A stretch of 64,000 nucleotides of DNA from Megachile rotundata. Taxonomy: Eukaryota > Arthropoda > Insecta > Hymenoptera > Megachilidae. Location of the stretch: NCBI RefSeq assembly GCF_050947335.1, contig NW_027473315.1:3038001-3102000 (forward strand), read 5' to 3'. A program made the translations under genes and the position numbers. Positions 40,221 to 53,433 of the stretch are shown piece by piece (the stretch's first letter is position 1; the number at the start of each line of letters is the position of its first letter). Under the pieces are notes generated by a model, which saw only the letters and a list, made by a program, of their open reading frames with translations, made no database searches and was not told the origin of the DNA.

Positions 40221-40802
40221 ATTGCGATTGTATGATTGTGATTGTATGATTGTGATTGTATGATTGTGATTGTCTGATTGTGGTTGTGCGATTGTGATTG
40301 TACGATTGTGATTGTACGATTGTGATTGTATGATTGTGATTGTATGATTATGATTGTGTGATTGTGATTGCATGATTGTGATTGTATGATTGTGATTGCA
40401 TGATTTTGAATGTATGATTGTGATTGCATGATTGTGATTGTATGATTGTGATTGTATGATTGTGATTGTATGATTGTGATAGTATGATTGTGATTGTATG
40501 ATTGTGATTGTATGATTGTGATTGTATGATTATAATTGTATGATTGTGATTGTATGATTGTATTTGGGAGATTGTATTTGGGAGATTGTAATTGTATGAT
40601 TGCGATTGTATGATTGTGATTGTATGATTGCGATTGTATGAATGCGATTGTATGATTGTGATTGTATGATTGTGATTGTATGATTGTGATCGTATGATTG
40701 TATTTGGGAGATTGTATTTGGGAGATTGTAATTGTATGATTGCGATTGTATGATTGTGATTGTATGATTGCGATTGTATGATTGTGATTGGATGATTGTG
40801 AT
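40221..40802. repeat. Junction stretch between the large copies
   Basis: About 580 bp of satellite with a type b cassette (TCTG 40272), TTATAATTG (40530), TGAATGCG and GATCGT units and GGG pairs. It resembles 49.7-50.0 kb and 53.4-53.7 kb more than either flank, including a GATTGGATG unit near 40789 that is also at 50011. Confidence 0.75.
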
Positions 40803-42439
40803 GTATGATTGTGATTGTATGATTGTGATTGTATGAGTGTGATTGTCTGATTGTGGTTGTGCGATTGTGATTGTACGATTGTGAATGTACGATTGTGATT
40901 GTATGATTGTGATTGTATGAATATGATTGTATGATTGTGATTGCATGATTGTGATTGTATGATTGAGATTGTATGATTGTGATTGTATGCTTGCGATTGT
41001 ATGATTGTGATTCTTTGATTGTGATTGTATGATTGTGATTGTATGATTGTGATTGTATGATTGTGATTGTATGAGTGTGATTGTATGATTGTGATTGTAT
41101 GATTGTGATTGTATGATTGTGATAGTATGATTGTGATTGTATGATTGTGATTGTATGACTGTGATTGTATGATTGTGATTGTGCGATTGTGATTGTACGA
41201 TTGTGAATGTACGATTGTGATTGTATGATTGTGATTGTATGAATATGATTGTATGATTGTGATTGCATGATTGTGATTGTATGATTGTGATTGTATGATT
41301 GTGATTGTATGATTGTATTTGGGAGTTTGTATTTGGGATATTGTAATTGTATGATTGCGATTGTATGATTGTGATTGTATGATTGTGATGTATGATTGTA
41401 ATTGTATGATTATGATTGTATGATTGTGATTGCATGATTGTGATTGTATGATTGTGATTGCATGATTTTGAATGTATGATTGTGATTGCATGATTGTGAT
41501 TGTATGATTGTGATTGTATGATTGTGATTGTATGATTGTGATTGTATGATTGTGATTGTATGATTGTGATTGTCTGATTGTGGTTGTGCGATTGTGATTG
41601 TACGATTGTGATTGTACGATTGTGATTGTATGATTGTGATTGTATGATTAAGATTGTGTGATTGTGATTGCATGATTGTGATTGTATGATTGTGATTGCA
41701 TGATTTTGAATGTATGATTGTGATTGCATGATTGTGATTGTATGATTGTATTTGGGAGATTGTATTTGGGAGATTGTATTTGGGAGATTGTAATTGTATG
41801 ATTGCGATTGTATGATTGTGATTGTATGATTGTGATTGTATGATTGTGATTGTATGATTGTGTTCGTATGATTGTATTTGGGAGATTGTATTTGGGAGAT
41901 TGTAATTGTATGATTGCGATTGTATGATTGCGATTGTATGATTGCGATTGTATGATTGTGATTGTATGATTGTGATGTATGATTGTAATTGTATGATTAT
42001 GATTGTATGATTGTGATTGTATGATTGTGATTGTATGATTGTGATTGTATGATTGTGATTGTATGATTGTGATTGTATGATTGTGATTGTATGATTGTGA
42101 TTGTATGATTGTGATTGCATGATTGTGATTGTATGGTTGTGATTGCATGATTTTGAATGTATGATTGTGATTGTATGATTGTGATTGTATGATTGTGATT
42201 GTATGATTGTGATAGTATGATTGTGATTGTATGATTGTGATTGTATGATTGTGATTGTATGATTGTGATTGTATGATTGTGATTGTATGATTGTGATTGT
42301 ATGATTGTGATTGTATGATTGTGATTGCATGATTGTGATTGTATGATTGTGATTGCATGATTTTGAATGTATGATTGTGATTGTATGATTGTGATTGCAT
42401 GATTGTGATTGTATGGTTGTGATTGCATGATTTTGAATG

Positions 42440-42573
42440 TATGATTGTGATTGTATGATTGTGATTGTATGATTGTGATTGTATGATTGTGATTGTATGA
42501 TTGTGATTGTATGATTGTGATTGTATGATTGTGATTGTATGATTGTGATTGTATGATTGTGATTGTATGATTG
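42440..42573. repeat. Homogeneous run of nine units
   Basis: Nine perfect units plus TATGATTG. It is the counterpart of the ten-unit run at 29111 and the eight-unit run at 24734. Confidence 0.9.
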
Positions 42574-43200
42574 TATTTGGGAGATTGTATTTGGGAGATT
42601 GTAATTGTATGATTGCGATTGTATGATTGTGATTGTATGATTGTGATGTACGATTGTAATTGTATGATTAGGATGGTATGATTGTGATTGTATGATTATG
42701 ATGTTATGATTGTGATTGTATGATTGCGATTGTATGATTGTGATTGTATGATTATGATTATATTTTTGTGATTGCATGATTGTGATTGTATGATTGTGAT
42801 TGTATGATTGTGATTGTATGATTGTGATTGTATGATTGTGATTGTATGATTGTGATTGTATGATTGTGATTGTATGATTGTGATTGTATGATTGTGATTG
42901 TATAATTGTGATTGTCTGATTGTGGTTGTGCGATTGTGATTGTACGATTGTGATTGTACGATTGTGATTGTATGATTGTGATTGTGTGATTATGATTGTA
43001 TGATTGTGATTGCATGATTGTGATAGTATGATTGTGATTGCATGATTTTTAATGTATGATTGTGATTGCATGATTGTGATTGTATGATTGTGATTGTATG
43101 ATTGTGATTGTATGATTGTGATAGTATGATTGTGATTGTATGATTGTGATTGTATGATTGCGATTGTATGATTATAATTGTATGATTGTGATTGTATGAT

Positions 43201-43256
43201 TGTATTTGGGAGATTGTATTTTGGAGATTGTATTTGGGAGATTGTATTTGGGAGAT
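43201..43256. repeat. Four-unit GGG block with one degraded unit
   Basis: GGG at 43208, 43236 and 43250; the second unit reads TATTTTGGAG. It is the copy of the block at 29984. Confidence 0.9.
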
Positions 43257-43653
43257 TGTAATTGTATGATTGCGATTGTATGATTGTGATTGTATGATTG
43301 CGATTGTATGATTGTGATAGTATGATTGTGATTGTATGATTGTGATTGTATGATTGTGATTGTATGATTATGATTGTATGATTGTGATTGTATGATTGTA
43401 TTTGGGAGATTGTATTTGGGAGATTGTATTTGGGAGATTGTAATTGTATGATTGCGATTGTATGATTGTGATTGTATGATTGCGATTGTATGAATTCGAT
43501 TGTATGATTGTGATTGTATGATTGTGATTGTATGATTGTGATTGTATGATTGTGATTGTATGATTGTGATTGTACGATTGTGATTGTATGATTGTGATTG
43601 TATGATTGTGATTGTATGATTGTGATTGTATGATTGTGAAATTATGATTGTGA

Positions 43654-45401
43654 TTGTATGATTGTGATGTATGATTGTCATTGTATGATTATGATTGTAT
43701 GATTGTGATTGTATGATTGCGATTGTATGATTGTGATTGTATGCTTGCGATTGTATGATTGTGATTGTATGATCGTGATTGTATGATTGTATTTGGGAGA
43801 TTGTATTTGGGATATTGTAATTGTATGATTGCGATTGTATGATTGTGATTGTATGATTGTGATGTATGATTGTTATTGTATGATTATGATTGTATGATTG
43901 TGATTGTATGATTGAGATTGTATGATTGTGATTGTATGCTTGCGATTGTATGATTGTGATTGTATGATTGTGATTGTATGATTGTGATTGTATGATTGTG
44001 ATTGTATGAGTATGATTGTATGATTGTGATTGTATGATTGTGATTGTATGATTGTGATAGTATGATTGTGATTGTATGATTGTGATTGTATGACTGTGAT
44101 TGTATGATTGTGATTGTATGATTGTGATTGTATGATTGTGATTGTATGATTGTGATAGTATGATTGTGAAAGTATGATTGTGATTGTATGATTGTGATTG
44201 TATGATTGTGATTGTATGATTGTGATTGTATGATTGTGATTGTATGATTGTGATTGTATGATTGTGATTGTATGATTGTGATTGTCTGATTGTGGTTGTG
44301 CGATTGTGATTGTACGATTGTGATTGTACGATTGTGATAGTATGATTGTGATTGTATGATTGTGATTGTATGATTGTGATTGTGTGATTGTGATTGTATG
44401 ATTGTGATTGTATGATTGTGATTGTTTGATTGTATTTGGGAGATTGTATTTGGGCGATTGTATTTGGGAGATTGTAATTGTATGATTGCGATTGTATGAT
44501 TGTGATTGTATGATTGCGATTGTATGATTGTGATTGTATGATTGTGAAAGTATGGTTGTGATTGTATGATTATGATTGTATGATTGTGATTGTATGTTTG
44601 CGATTGTATGATTGTGATTGTATGACTGTGATTGTATGATTATGATTGTATGATTGTGATTGTATGATTATGATTGTATGATTGTGATTGTATGATTGCG
44701 ATTGTATGATTGTGATTGTATGATTATGATTGTATTTTTGTGATTGCATGATTGTGATTGTATGATTGCGATTGTATGATTGTGATTGTATGATTGTGAT
44801 TGTATGAATGTGATTGTCTGATTGTGGTTGTGCGATTGTGATTGTACGATTGTGAATGTACGATTGTGATTGTATGATTGTGATTGTATGAATATGATTG
44901 TATGATTGTGATTGCATGATTGTGATTGTATGATTGTGATTGTATGATTGTGATGGTATGATTGTATTTGGGAGTTTGTATTTGGGATATTGTAATTGTA
45001 TGATTGCGATTGTATGATTGCGATTGTATGATTGTGATGTATGATTGTAATTGTATGATTATGATTGTATGATTATGATTGCATGATTGTGATTGTATGA
45101 TTGTGATTGCATGATTTTGAATGTATGATTGTGATTGCATGATTGTGATTGTATGATTGTGATTGTATGATTGTGATTGTATGATTGTGATTGTATGATT
45201 GTGATTGTATGATTGTGATTGTATGATTGTGATTGTCTGATTGTGGTTGTGCGATTGTGATTGTACGATTGTGATTGTCCGATTGTGATTGTACGATTGT
45301 GATTGTATGATTGTGATTGTATGATTGTGATTGTATGACTGTGATTGTATGATTGTGATTGTATGATTGTGATTGTATGATTGTGATTGTATGATTGTGA
45401 T
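43654..45401. repeat. 1.75-kb HOR, member 4 (in large-duplication copy 2)
   Basis: Matches copy B at offset 7462 (GTCATTG 36215/43677; GGGCG 36990/44452; frame edges 37108/44570). Differences I noticed are GAGTATG near 44008 for GAGTGTG, GAAAG at 44168 for GAAAT at 36706, and GATTGTAATTG near 45045 where B has GAATGTAATTG. Confidence 0.87.
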
Positions 45402-48400
45402 GTATGATTGTAATTGTATGATTATGATTGTATGATTGTGATTGTATGATTCAGATTGTATGATTGAGATTGTATGAATGTGATTGTATGCTTGCGACTG
45501 TATGATTGTGATTGTATGATTGTGATTGTATGATTGTGATTGTATCATTGTGATTGTATGGTTGTGATTGTATGATTGTGATTGCATGATTGTGATTGTA
45601 TGATTGTGATTGCATGATTTTGAATGTATGATTGTGATTGTATGATTTTGGTTGCATGATTGTGATTGTATGGTTGTGATTGCATGATTTTGAATGTATG
45701 ATTGTGATTGTATGATTGTGATTGTATGATTGTGATAGTATGATTGTGATTGTATGATTGTGATTGTATGATTGTGATTGTATGATTGTGATTGTATGAT
45801 TGTGATTGTATGATTGTGATTGTATGATTGTGATTGTATGATTGTGATTGTATGATTGTGATTGTATGATTGTATTTGGGAGATTGTATTTGGGAGATTG
45901 TAATAGTATGATTGCGATTGTATGATTGTGATTGTATGATTGTGATGTATGATTGTAATTGTATGATTATGATTGTATGATTGTGATTGTATGATTGTGA
46001 TTGTATGATTGTGATTGTATGATTGCGATTGTATGATTGTGATTGTATGATTATGATTGTATTTTTTGATTGCATGATTGTGATTGTACGATTGTGATTG
46101 TATGATTGTGATTGTATGGTTGTGATTGTATGATTGTGATTGTCTGATTGTGGTTGTGCGATTGTGATTGTACGATTGTGATTTTACGATTGTGATTGTA
46201 TGATTGTGATTGTATGATTATGATTGTATGATTGTGATTGCATGATTGTGATTGTATGATTGTGATTGCATGATTTTGAATGTATGATTGTGATTGCATG
46301 ATTGTGATTGTTTGATTGTGATTGTATGATTGTGATTGTATGATTGTGATAGTATGATTGTGATTGTATGATTGGGATTGTATGATTGTGATTGTATGAT
46401 TATGATTGTATGATTGTGATTGTATGATTGGATTTGGGAGATTGTATTTGGGAGATTGTAATTGTATGATTGCGATTGTATGATTGTGATTGTATGATTG
46501 TGATTGTATGATTGTGATTGTATGATTGTGATTGTATGATTGTGATTGTATGATTGTGATTGTATGATTGTGATTGTATGATTGTGATTGCATGATTGTG
46601 ATTGTATAATTGTGATTGTATGATTGTGATTGTATGATTGTGATTGTATGATTGTGATTGTATGATTGCGATTGTATGATTGCGATTGTATGATTGTGAT
46701 GTATGATTGTAATTGTATGATTATGATTGTATGATTGTGATTGTATGATTGAGATTGTATGATTGAGATTGTATGAATGTGATTGTATGCTTGCGATTGT
46801 ATGATTGTGATTGTATGATTGTGATTGTATGATTGTGATTGCATGATTTTGAATGTATGATTGTGATTGTATGATTGTGATTGTATGATTGTGATTGTAT
46901 GATTGTATTTGGGAGATTGTATTTGGGAGATTGTAATTGTATGATTGCGATTGTATGATTGTGATTGTATGATTGTGATGTATGATTGTAATTGTATGAT
47001 TATGATTGTATGATTGTGATTGTATGATTATGATTGTATGATTGTGATTGTATGATTGCGATTGTATGATTGTGATTGTATGATTATGATTGTATTTTTG
47101 TGATTGCATGATTGTGATTGTATGATTGTGATTGTATGATTGTGATTGTATGATTGTGATTGTATGCTTGCGATTGTATGATTGTGATTGTATGATTGTG
47201 ATTGTATGATTGTGATTGTATGATTGTGATTGTATGGTTGTGATTGCATGATTTTGAATGTATGATTGTGATTGTATGATTGTGATTGTATGACTGTGAT
47301 TGTATGATTGTGATTGTATGATTGTGATAGTATGATTGTGATTGTATGATTGTGATTGTATGATTGTGATTGTATGATTGTGATTGTATGATTGCGATTG
47401 TATGATTGTATTTGGGAGATTGTATTTGGGAGATTGTAATTGTATGATTGCGATTGTATGATTGTGATTGTATGATTGCGATTGTATGAGTTCGATTGTA
47501 TGATTGTGATTGTATGATTGTGATTGTATGATTGTGATTGTATGATTGTGATTGTATGATTGTGATTGTATGATTGTATTTGGGAGATTGTATTTGGGAG
47601 ATTGCAATTGTATGATTGCGACTGTATGATTGTGATTGTATGATTGCGATTGTATGATTGTGATTGTATGATTGTGATGTATGATTGTAATTGTATGATT
47701 ATGATTGTATGATTGTGATTGTATGATTGAGATTGTATGATTGAGATGGTATGATTGTGATTGTATGCTTGCGATTGTATGATTGTGATTGTATGATTGT
47801 GATTGTATGATTGTGATTGTATGATTGTGATTGTATGATTGCGATTGTATGATTGCGATTGTATGATTGTGATGTATGATTGCAATTGTATGATTATGAT
47901 TGTATGATTGTGATTGTATGATTGAGATTGTATGATTGAGATTGTATGAATGTGATTGTATGCTTGCGATTGTATGATTGTGATTGTATGATTGTGATTG
48001 TATGATTGTGATTGTATGATTGTGATTGTATGATTGTGATAGTATGATTGTGATTGTATGATTGTGATTGTATGACTGTGATTGTATGATTGTGATTGTG
48101 CGATTGTGATTGTACGATTGTGAATGTACGATTGTGATTGTATGATTGTGATTGTATGAATATGATTGTATGATTGTGATTGCATGATTGTGATTGTATG
48201 ATTGTGATGTATGATTGTAATTGTATGATTATGATTGTATGATTGTGATTGCATGATTGTGATTGTATGATTGTGATTGCATGATTTTGAATGTATGATT
48301 GTGATTGCATGATTGTGATTGTATGATTGTGATTGTATGATTGTGATTGTATGATTGTGATTGTATGATAGTGATTGTATGATTGTGATTGTATGATTGT

Positions 48401-48705
48401 GGTTGTCTGATTGTGGTTGTGCGATTGTGATTGTACGATTGTGATTGTACGATTGTGATTGTATGATTGTGATTGTATGATTATGATTGTATGATTGCGA
48501 TTGCATGATTGTGATTGTATGATTGTGAGTGCATGATTTTGAATGTATGATTGTGATTGCATGATTGTGATTGTATGATTGTGATTGTATGATTGTGATT
48601 GTATGATTGTGATAGTATGATTGTGATTGTATGATTGTGATTGTATGATTGTGATTGTATGATTGTGATTGTATGATTATAATTGTATGATTGTGATTGT
48701 ATGAT

Positions 48706-48761
48706 TGTATTTGGGAGATTGTATTTGGGAGATTGTATTTGGGAGATTGTATTTGGGAGAT
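48706..48761. repeat. Four-unit GGG block
   Basis: GGG at 48713, 48727, 48741 and 48755, directly after a TTATAATTG unit. Confidence 0.93.
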
Positions 48762-49083
48762 TGTAATTGTATGATTGCGATTGTATGATTGTGATTGTAT
48801 GATTGCGATTGTATGAATGCGATTGTATGATTGTGATTGTATGATTGTGATTGTATGATTGTGATTGTATGATTGTGATTGTATGATTGTGATCGTATGA
48901 TTGTATTTGGGAGATTGTATTTGGGAGATTGTAATTGTATGATTGCGATTGTATGATTGTGATTGCATGATTGTGATTGTTTGATTGTGATTGCATGATT
49001 TTGAATGTATGATTGTGATTGCATGATTGTGATTGTATGATTGTGATTGTATGATTGTGATTGTATGATTGTGATTGTATGAT

Positions 49084-49153
49084 TGTATTTGGGAGATTGT
49101 ATTTGGGAGATTGTATTTGGGAGATTGTATTTGGGAGATTGTATTTGGGAGAT
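49084..49153. repeat. Five-unit GGG block without TGCATTT
   Basis: GGG at 49091, 49105, 49119, 49133 and 49147, all in TGTATTT units. It is the only block of five or more that lacks the TGCATTT variant. Confidence 0.93.
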
Positions 49154-49620
49154 TGTAATTGTATGATTGCGATTGTATGATTGTGATTGTATGATTGTGA
49201 TGTATGATTGTAATTGTATGATTCTGATTGTATGATTGTGATTGTATGATTATGATTGTATGATTATGATTGTATGATTGTGATTGTATGATTGCGATTG
49301 TATGATTGTGATTGTATGATTATGATTGTATTTTTGTGATTGCATGATTGTGATTGTATGATTGTGATGGTATGATTGTGATTGTATGATTGTGATTGTA
49401 TGATTGTGATTGTATGAGTGTGATTGTCTGATTGTGGTTGTGCGATTGTGATTGTACGATTGTGAATGTACGATTGTGATTGTACGATTGTGATTGTATG
49501 AATATGATTGTATGATTGTGATTGCATGATTGTGATTGTATGATTGAGATCGTATGATTGTGATTGTATGCTTGCGATTGTATGATTGTGATTGCATGAT
49601 TGTGATTGTATGATTGTGAT

Positions 49621-52165
49621 TGCATGATTTTGAATGTATGATTGTGATTGCATGATTGTGATTGTATGATTGTGATTGTATGATTGTGATTGTATGATTG
49701 TGATAGTATGATTGTGATTGTATGATTGTGATTGTATGATTGTGATTGTATGATTATAATTGTATGATTGTGATTGTATGATTGTATTTGGGAGATTGTA
49801 TTTGGGAGATTGTAATTGTATGATTGCGATTGTATGATTGTGATTGTATGATTGCGATTGTATGAATGCGATTGTATGATTGTGATTGTATGATTGTGAT
49901 TGTATGATTGTGATCGTATGATTGTATTTGGGAGATTGTATTTGGGAGATTGTAATTGTATGATTGCGATTGTATGATTGTGATTGTATGATTGCGATTG
50001 TATGATTGTGATTGGATGATTGTGATGTATGATTGTAATTGTATGATTATGATTGTATGATTGTGATTGTATAATTGTGATTGTATGATTGTGACTGTAT
50101 GATTGTGATTGCATGATTGTGATTGTATGATTGTGATGTATGATTGTAATTGTATGATTATGATTGTATGATTGTGATTGTATGATTGTGATTGTATGAT
50201 TGTGATTGTATGACTGTGATTGTATGATTGTGATTGTATGATTGTGATTGTATGATTGTGATTGTATGATTGAGATTGTATGATTGTGATTGTATGCTTG
50301 CGATTGTATGATTGTGATTTTATGATTGTGATTGTATGACTGTGATTGTATGATTGTGATCGTATGATTGTATTTGGGAGATTGTATTTGGGAGATTGTA
50401 TTTGGGAGATTGTAATTGTATGATTGCGATTGTATGATTGTGATTGTATGATTGCGATTGTATGAATGCGATTGTATGATTGTGATTGTATGATTGTGAT
50501 TGTATGGTTGTGATTGTATGATTGTGATCGTATGATTGTATTTGGGAGATTGTATTTGGGAGATTGTAATTGTATGATTGCGATTGTATGATTGTGATTG
50601 TATGATTGCGATTGTATGATTGTGATTGTATGATTGTGATTGTATGATTGTGATTGTATGATTGTGATTGTATGATTGTGATTGTATGACTGTGATTGTA
50701 TGATTGTGATTGTATGATTGAGATTGTATGATTGTGATTGTATGCTTGCGATTGTATGATTGTGATTGTATGATTGTGATTGTATGACTGTGATTGTATG
50801 ATTGTGATTGTATGATTGTGATTGTATGATTGTATTTGGGAGATTGTATTTGGGAGATTGTAATTGTATGATTGCGATTGTATGATTGTGATTGTATGAT
50901 AGTGATGAATGATTGTAATTGTATGATTATGATTGTATGATTGTGATTGTATGATTATGATTGTATGATTGTGATTATATGATTGCGATTGTATGATTGT
51001 GATTGTATGATTATGATTGTATTTTTGTGATTGCATGATTGTGACTGTATGATTGTGATTGTATGATTGTGATTGTATGAGTGTGATTGTCTGATTGTGG
51101 TTGTGCGATTGTGATTGTGCGATTGTGAATGTACGATTGTGATTGTATGATTGTGATTGTATGAATATGATTGTATGATTGTGATTGCATGATTGTGATT
51201 GTATGATTGAGATTGTATGATTGTGATTGTATGCTTGCGATTGTATGATTGTGATTGTATGATTGTGATTCTTTGATTGTGATTGTATGATTGTGATTGT
51301 ATGATTGTGATTGTATGATTGTGATTGTATGAGTGTGATTGTATGATTGTGATTGTATGATTGTGATTGTATGATTGTGATAGTATGATTGTGATTGTAT
51401 GATTGTGATTGTATGACTGTGATTGTATGATTGTGATTGTATGATTATAATTGTATGATTGTGATTGTATGATTGTATTTGGGAGATTGTATTTGGGAGA
51501 TTGTATTTGGGAGATTGTAATTGTATGATTGCGATTGTATGATTGTGATTGTATGATTGCGATTGTATGAATGCGATTGTATGATTGTGATTGTATGATT
51601 GTGATTGTATGATTGCGATTGTATGATTGTGATTGTATGATTGTGATTGTATGATTGTGATCGTATGATTGTATTTGGGAGATTGTAATTGTATGATTGC
51701 GATTGTATGATTGTGATTGCATGATTGTGATTGTTTGATTGTGATTGCATGATTTTGAATGTATGATTGTGATTGCATGATTGTGATTGTATGATTGTGA
51801 GTGTATGATTGTGATTGTATGATTGTATTTGGGAGATTGTATTTGGGAGATTGTATTTGGGAGATTGTATTTGGGAGATTGCATTTGGGAGATTGTATTT
51901 GGGAGATTGTAATTGTATGATTGCAATTGTATGATTGTGATTGTATGATTGCGATTGTATGATTGTGATTGTATGATTGTGGTGTATGATTGTAATTGTA
52001 TGATTATGATTGTATGATTGTGATTGTATGATTGAGATTGTATGATTGAGATTGTATGAATGTGATTGTATGCTTGCGATTGTATGATTGTGATTGTATG
52101 ATTGTGATTGTATGATTGTGATTGCATGATTTTGAATGTATGATTCTGATTGTATGATTGTGATT
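49621..52165. repeat. ~2.5-kb block, copy 1 (offset 3732)
   Basis: Matches 53353-55897 at exactly 3732 bp, which is 267 units minus 6. I noticed only three base differences while comparing: G at 50015 against T at 53747, G at 51119 against A at 54851, and A at 51925 against G at 55657. Even rare units such as GATAGTGATGAATG (near 50900), TATGGTTG (50504) and GATTTTATG (50316) are shared. It includes the six-unit GGG block at 51824. Confidence 0.92.
51824..51907. repeat. Six-unit GGG block
   Basis: GGG from 51831 to 51901 every 14 bp, with TGCATTT in unit five. It ends a module starting at TTATAATTG (51445). Confidence 0.95.
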
Positions 52166-52639
52166 GTATGATTGTGATTGTATGATTGTGATTGTATGAT
52201 TGTATTTGGGAGATTGTATTTGGGAGATTGTAATTGTATGATTGCGATTGTATGATTGTGATTGTATGATTGTGATGTATGATTGTAATTGTATGATTAT
52301 GATTGTATGATTGTGTTTGTATGATTATGATTGTATGATTGTGGTTGTATGATTGCGATTGTATGATTGTGATTGTATGATTATGATTGTATTTTTGTGA
52401 TTGCATGATTGTGATTGTATGATTGTGATTGTATGATTGTGATTGTATGATTGTGATTGTATGATTGTGATTGTATGAGTGTGATTGTCTGATTGTGATT
52501 GTGCGATTGTGATTGTACGATTGTGAATGTACGATTGTGATTGTATGATTGTGATTGTATGAATATGATTGTATGATTGTGATTGCATGATTGTGATTGT
52601 ATGATTGAGATTGTATGATTGTGACTGTATGCTTGCGAT

Positions 52640-53433
52640 TGTATGATTGTGATTGTATGATTGTGATTGTATGATTGTGATTGTATGATTGTGATTGTAT
52701 GATTGTGATTGTATGAGTGTGATTGTCTGATTGTGGTTGTGCGATTGTGATTGTACGATTGTGAATGTACGATTGTGATTGTATGATTGTGATTGTATGA
52801 ATATGATTGTATGATTGTGATTGCATGATTGTGATTGTATGATTGAGATTGTATGATTGTGATTGTATGCTTGCGATTGTATGATTGTGATTGTATGATT
52901 GTGATTCTTTGATTGTGATTGTATGATTGTGATTTTATGATTGTGATTGTATGATTGTGATTGTATGAGTGTGATTGTATGATTGTGATTGTATGATTGT
53001 GATTGTATGATTGTGATAGTATGATTGTGATTGTATGATTGTGATTGTATGACTGTGATTGTATGATTGTGATTGTGCGATTGTGGTTGTACGATTGCGA
53101 TTGTATGATTGTGATTGTATGATTATGATTGTATTTTTGTGATTGCATGATTGTGATTGCATGATTGTGATTGTATGATTGTGATTGTATGATTGTGATT
53201 GTATGATTGTATTTGGGAGTTTGTATTTGGGATATTGTAATTGTATGATTGCGATTGTATGATTGTGATTGTATGATTGTGATGTATGATTGTAATTGTA
53301 TGATTATGATTGTATGATTGTGATTGCATGGTTGTGATTGTATGATTGTGATTGCATGATTTTGAATGTATGATTGCGATTGCATGATTGTGATTGTATG
53401 ATTGTGATTGTATGATTGTGATTGTATGATTGT
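52640..53433. repeat. ~0.8-kb block, copy 1 (offset 4095)
   Basis: Aligns with 56735-57528 by TCTG (52726/56821), GATTCTTTG (52903/56998), GGTTGTACGATTGCG (53085/57180) and GCGATTGCATG (53376/57471). It continues the 3732/3746 duplication after a 349-bp length difference (25 units minus one) near 52.6/56.4 kb. Confidence 0.87.

Larger units (their letters stand above)
40803..47920. repeat. Large duplication, copy 2 (~7.1 kb)
   Basis: The shorter partner of 27572-40220. It carries one 1.75-kb HOR where copy 1 carries three. Relative to copy 1 it lacks about 712 bp around 30 kb (a 112-bp expansion plus about 600 bp) and has 224 bp (16 units) more near 46.70-46.98 kb. Late marks shared with copy 1 are GAGTTCG (39802/47488), GAGATGG (40043/47743) and TGCAATTG (40181/47881). 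Confidence 0.83.
47921..49620. repeat. Mixed HOR stretch, 47.9-49.6 kb
   Basis: Contains cassettes near 48100 (TGTGCG form), 48406 (reading TGTGGTTGTCTG) and 49426, a TTATAATTG module at 48.68 kb, a four-unit GGG block (48706) and a five-unit one (49084). The cassette near 49.45 kb has an extra TACG unit. Everything is satellite. Confidence 0.84.
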
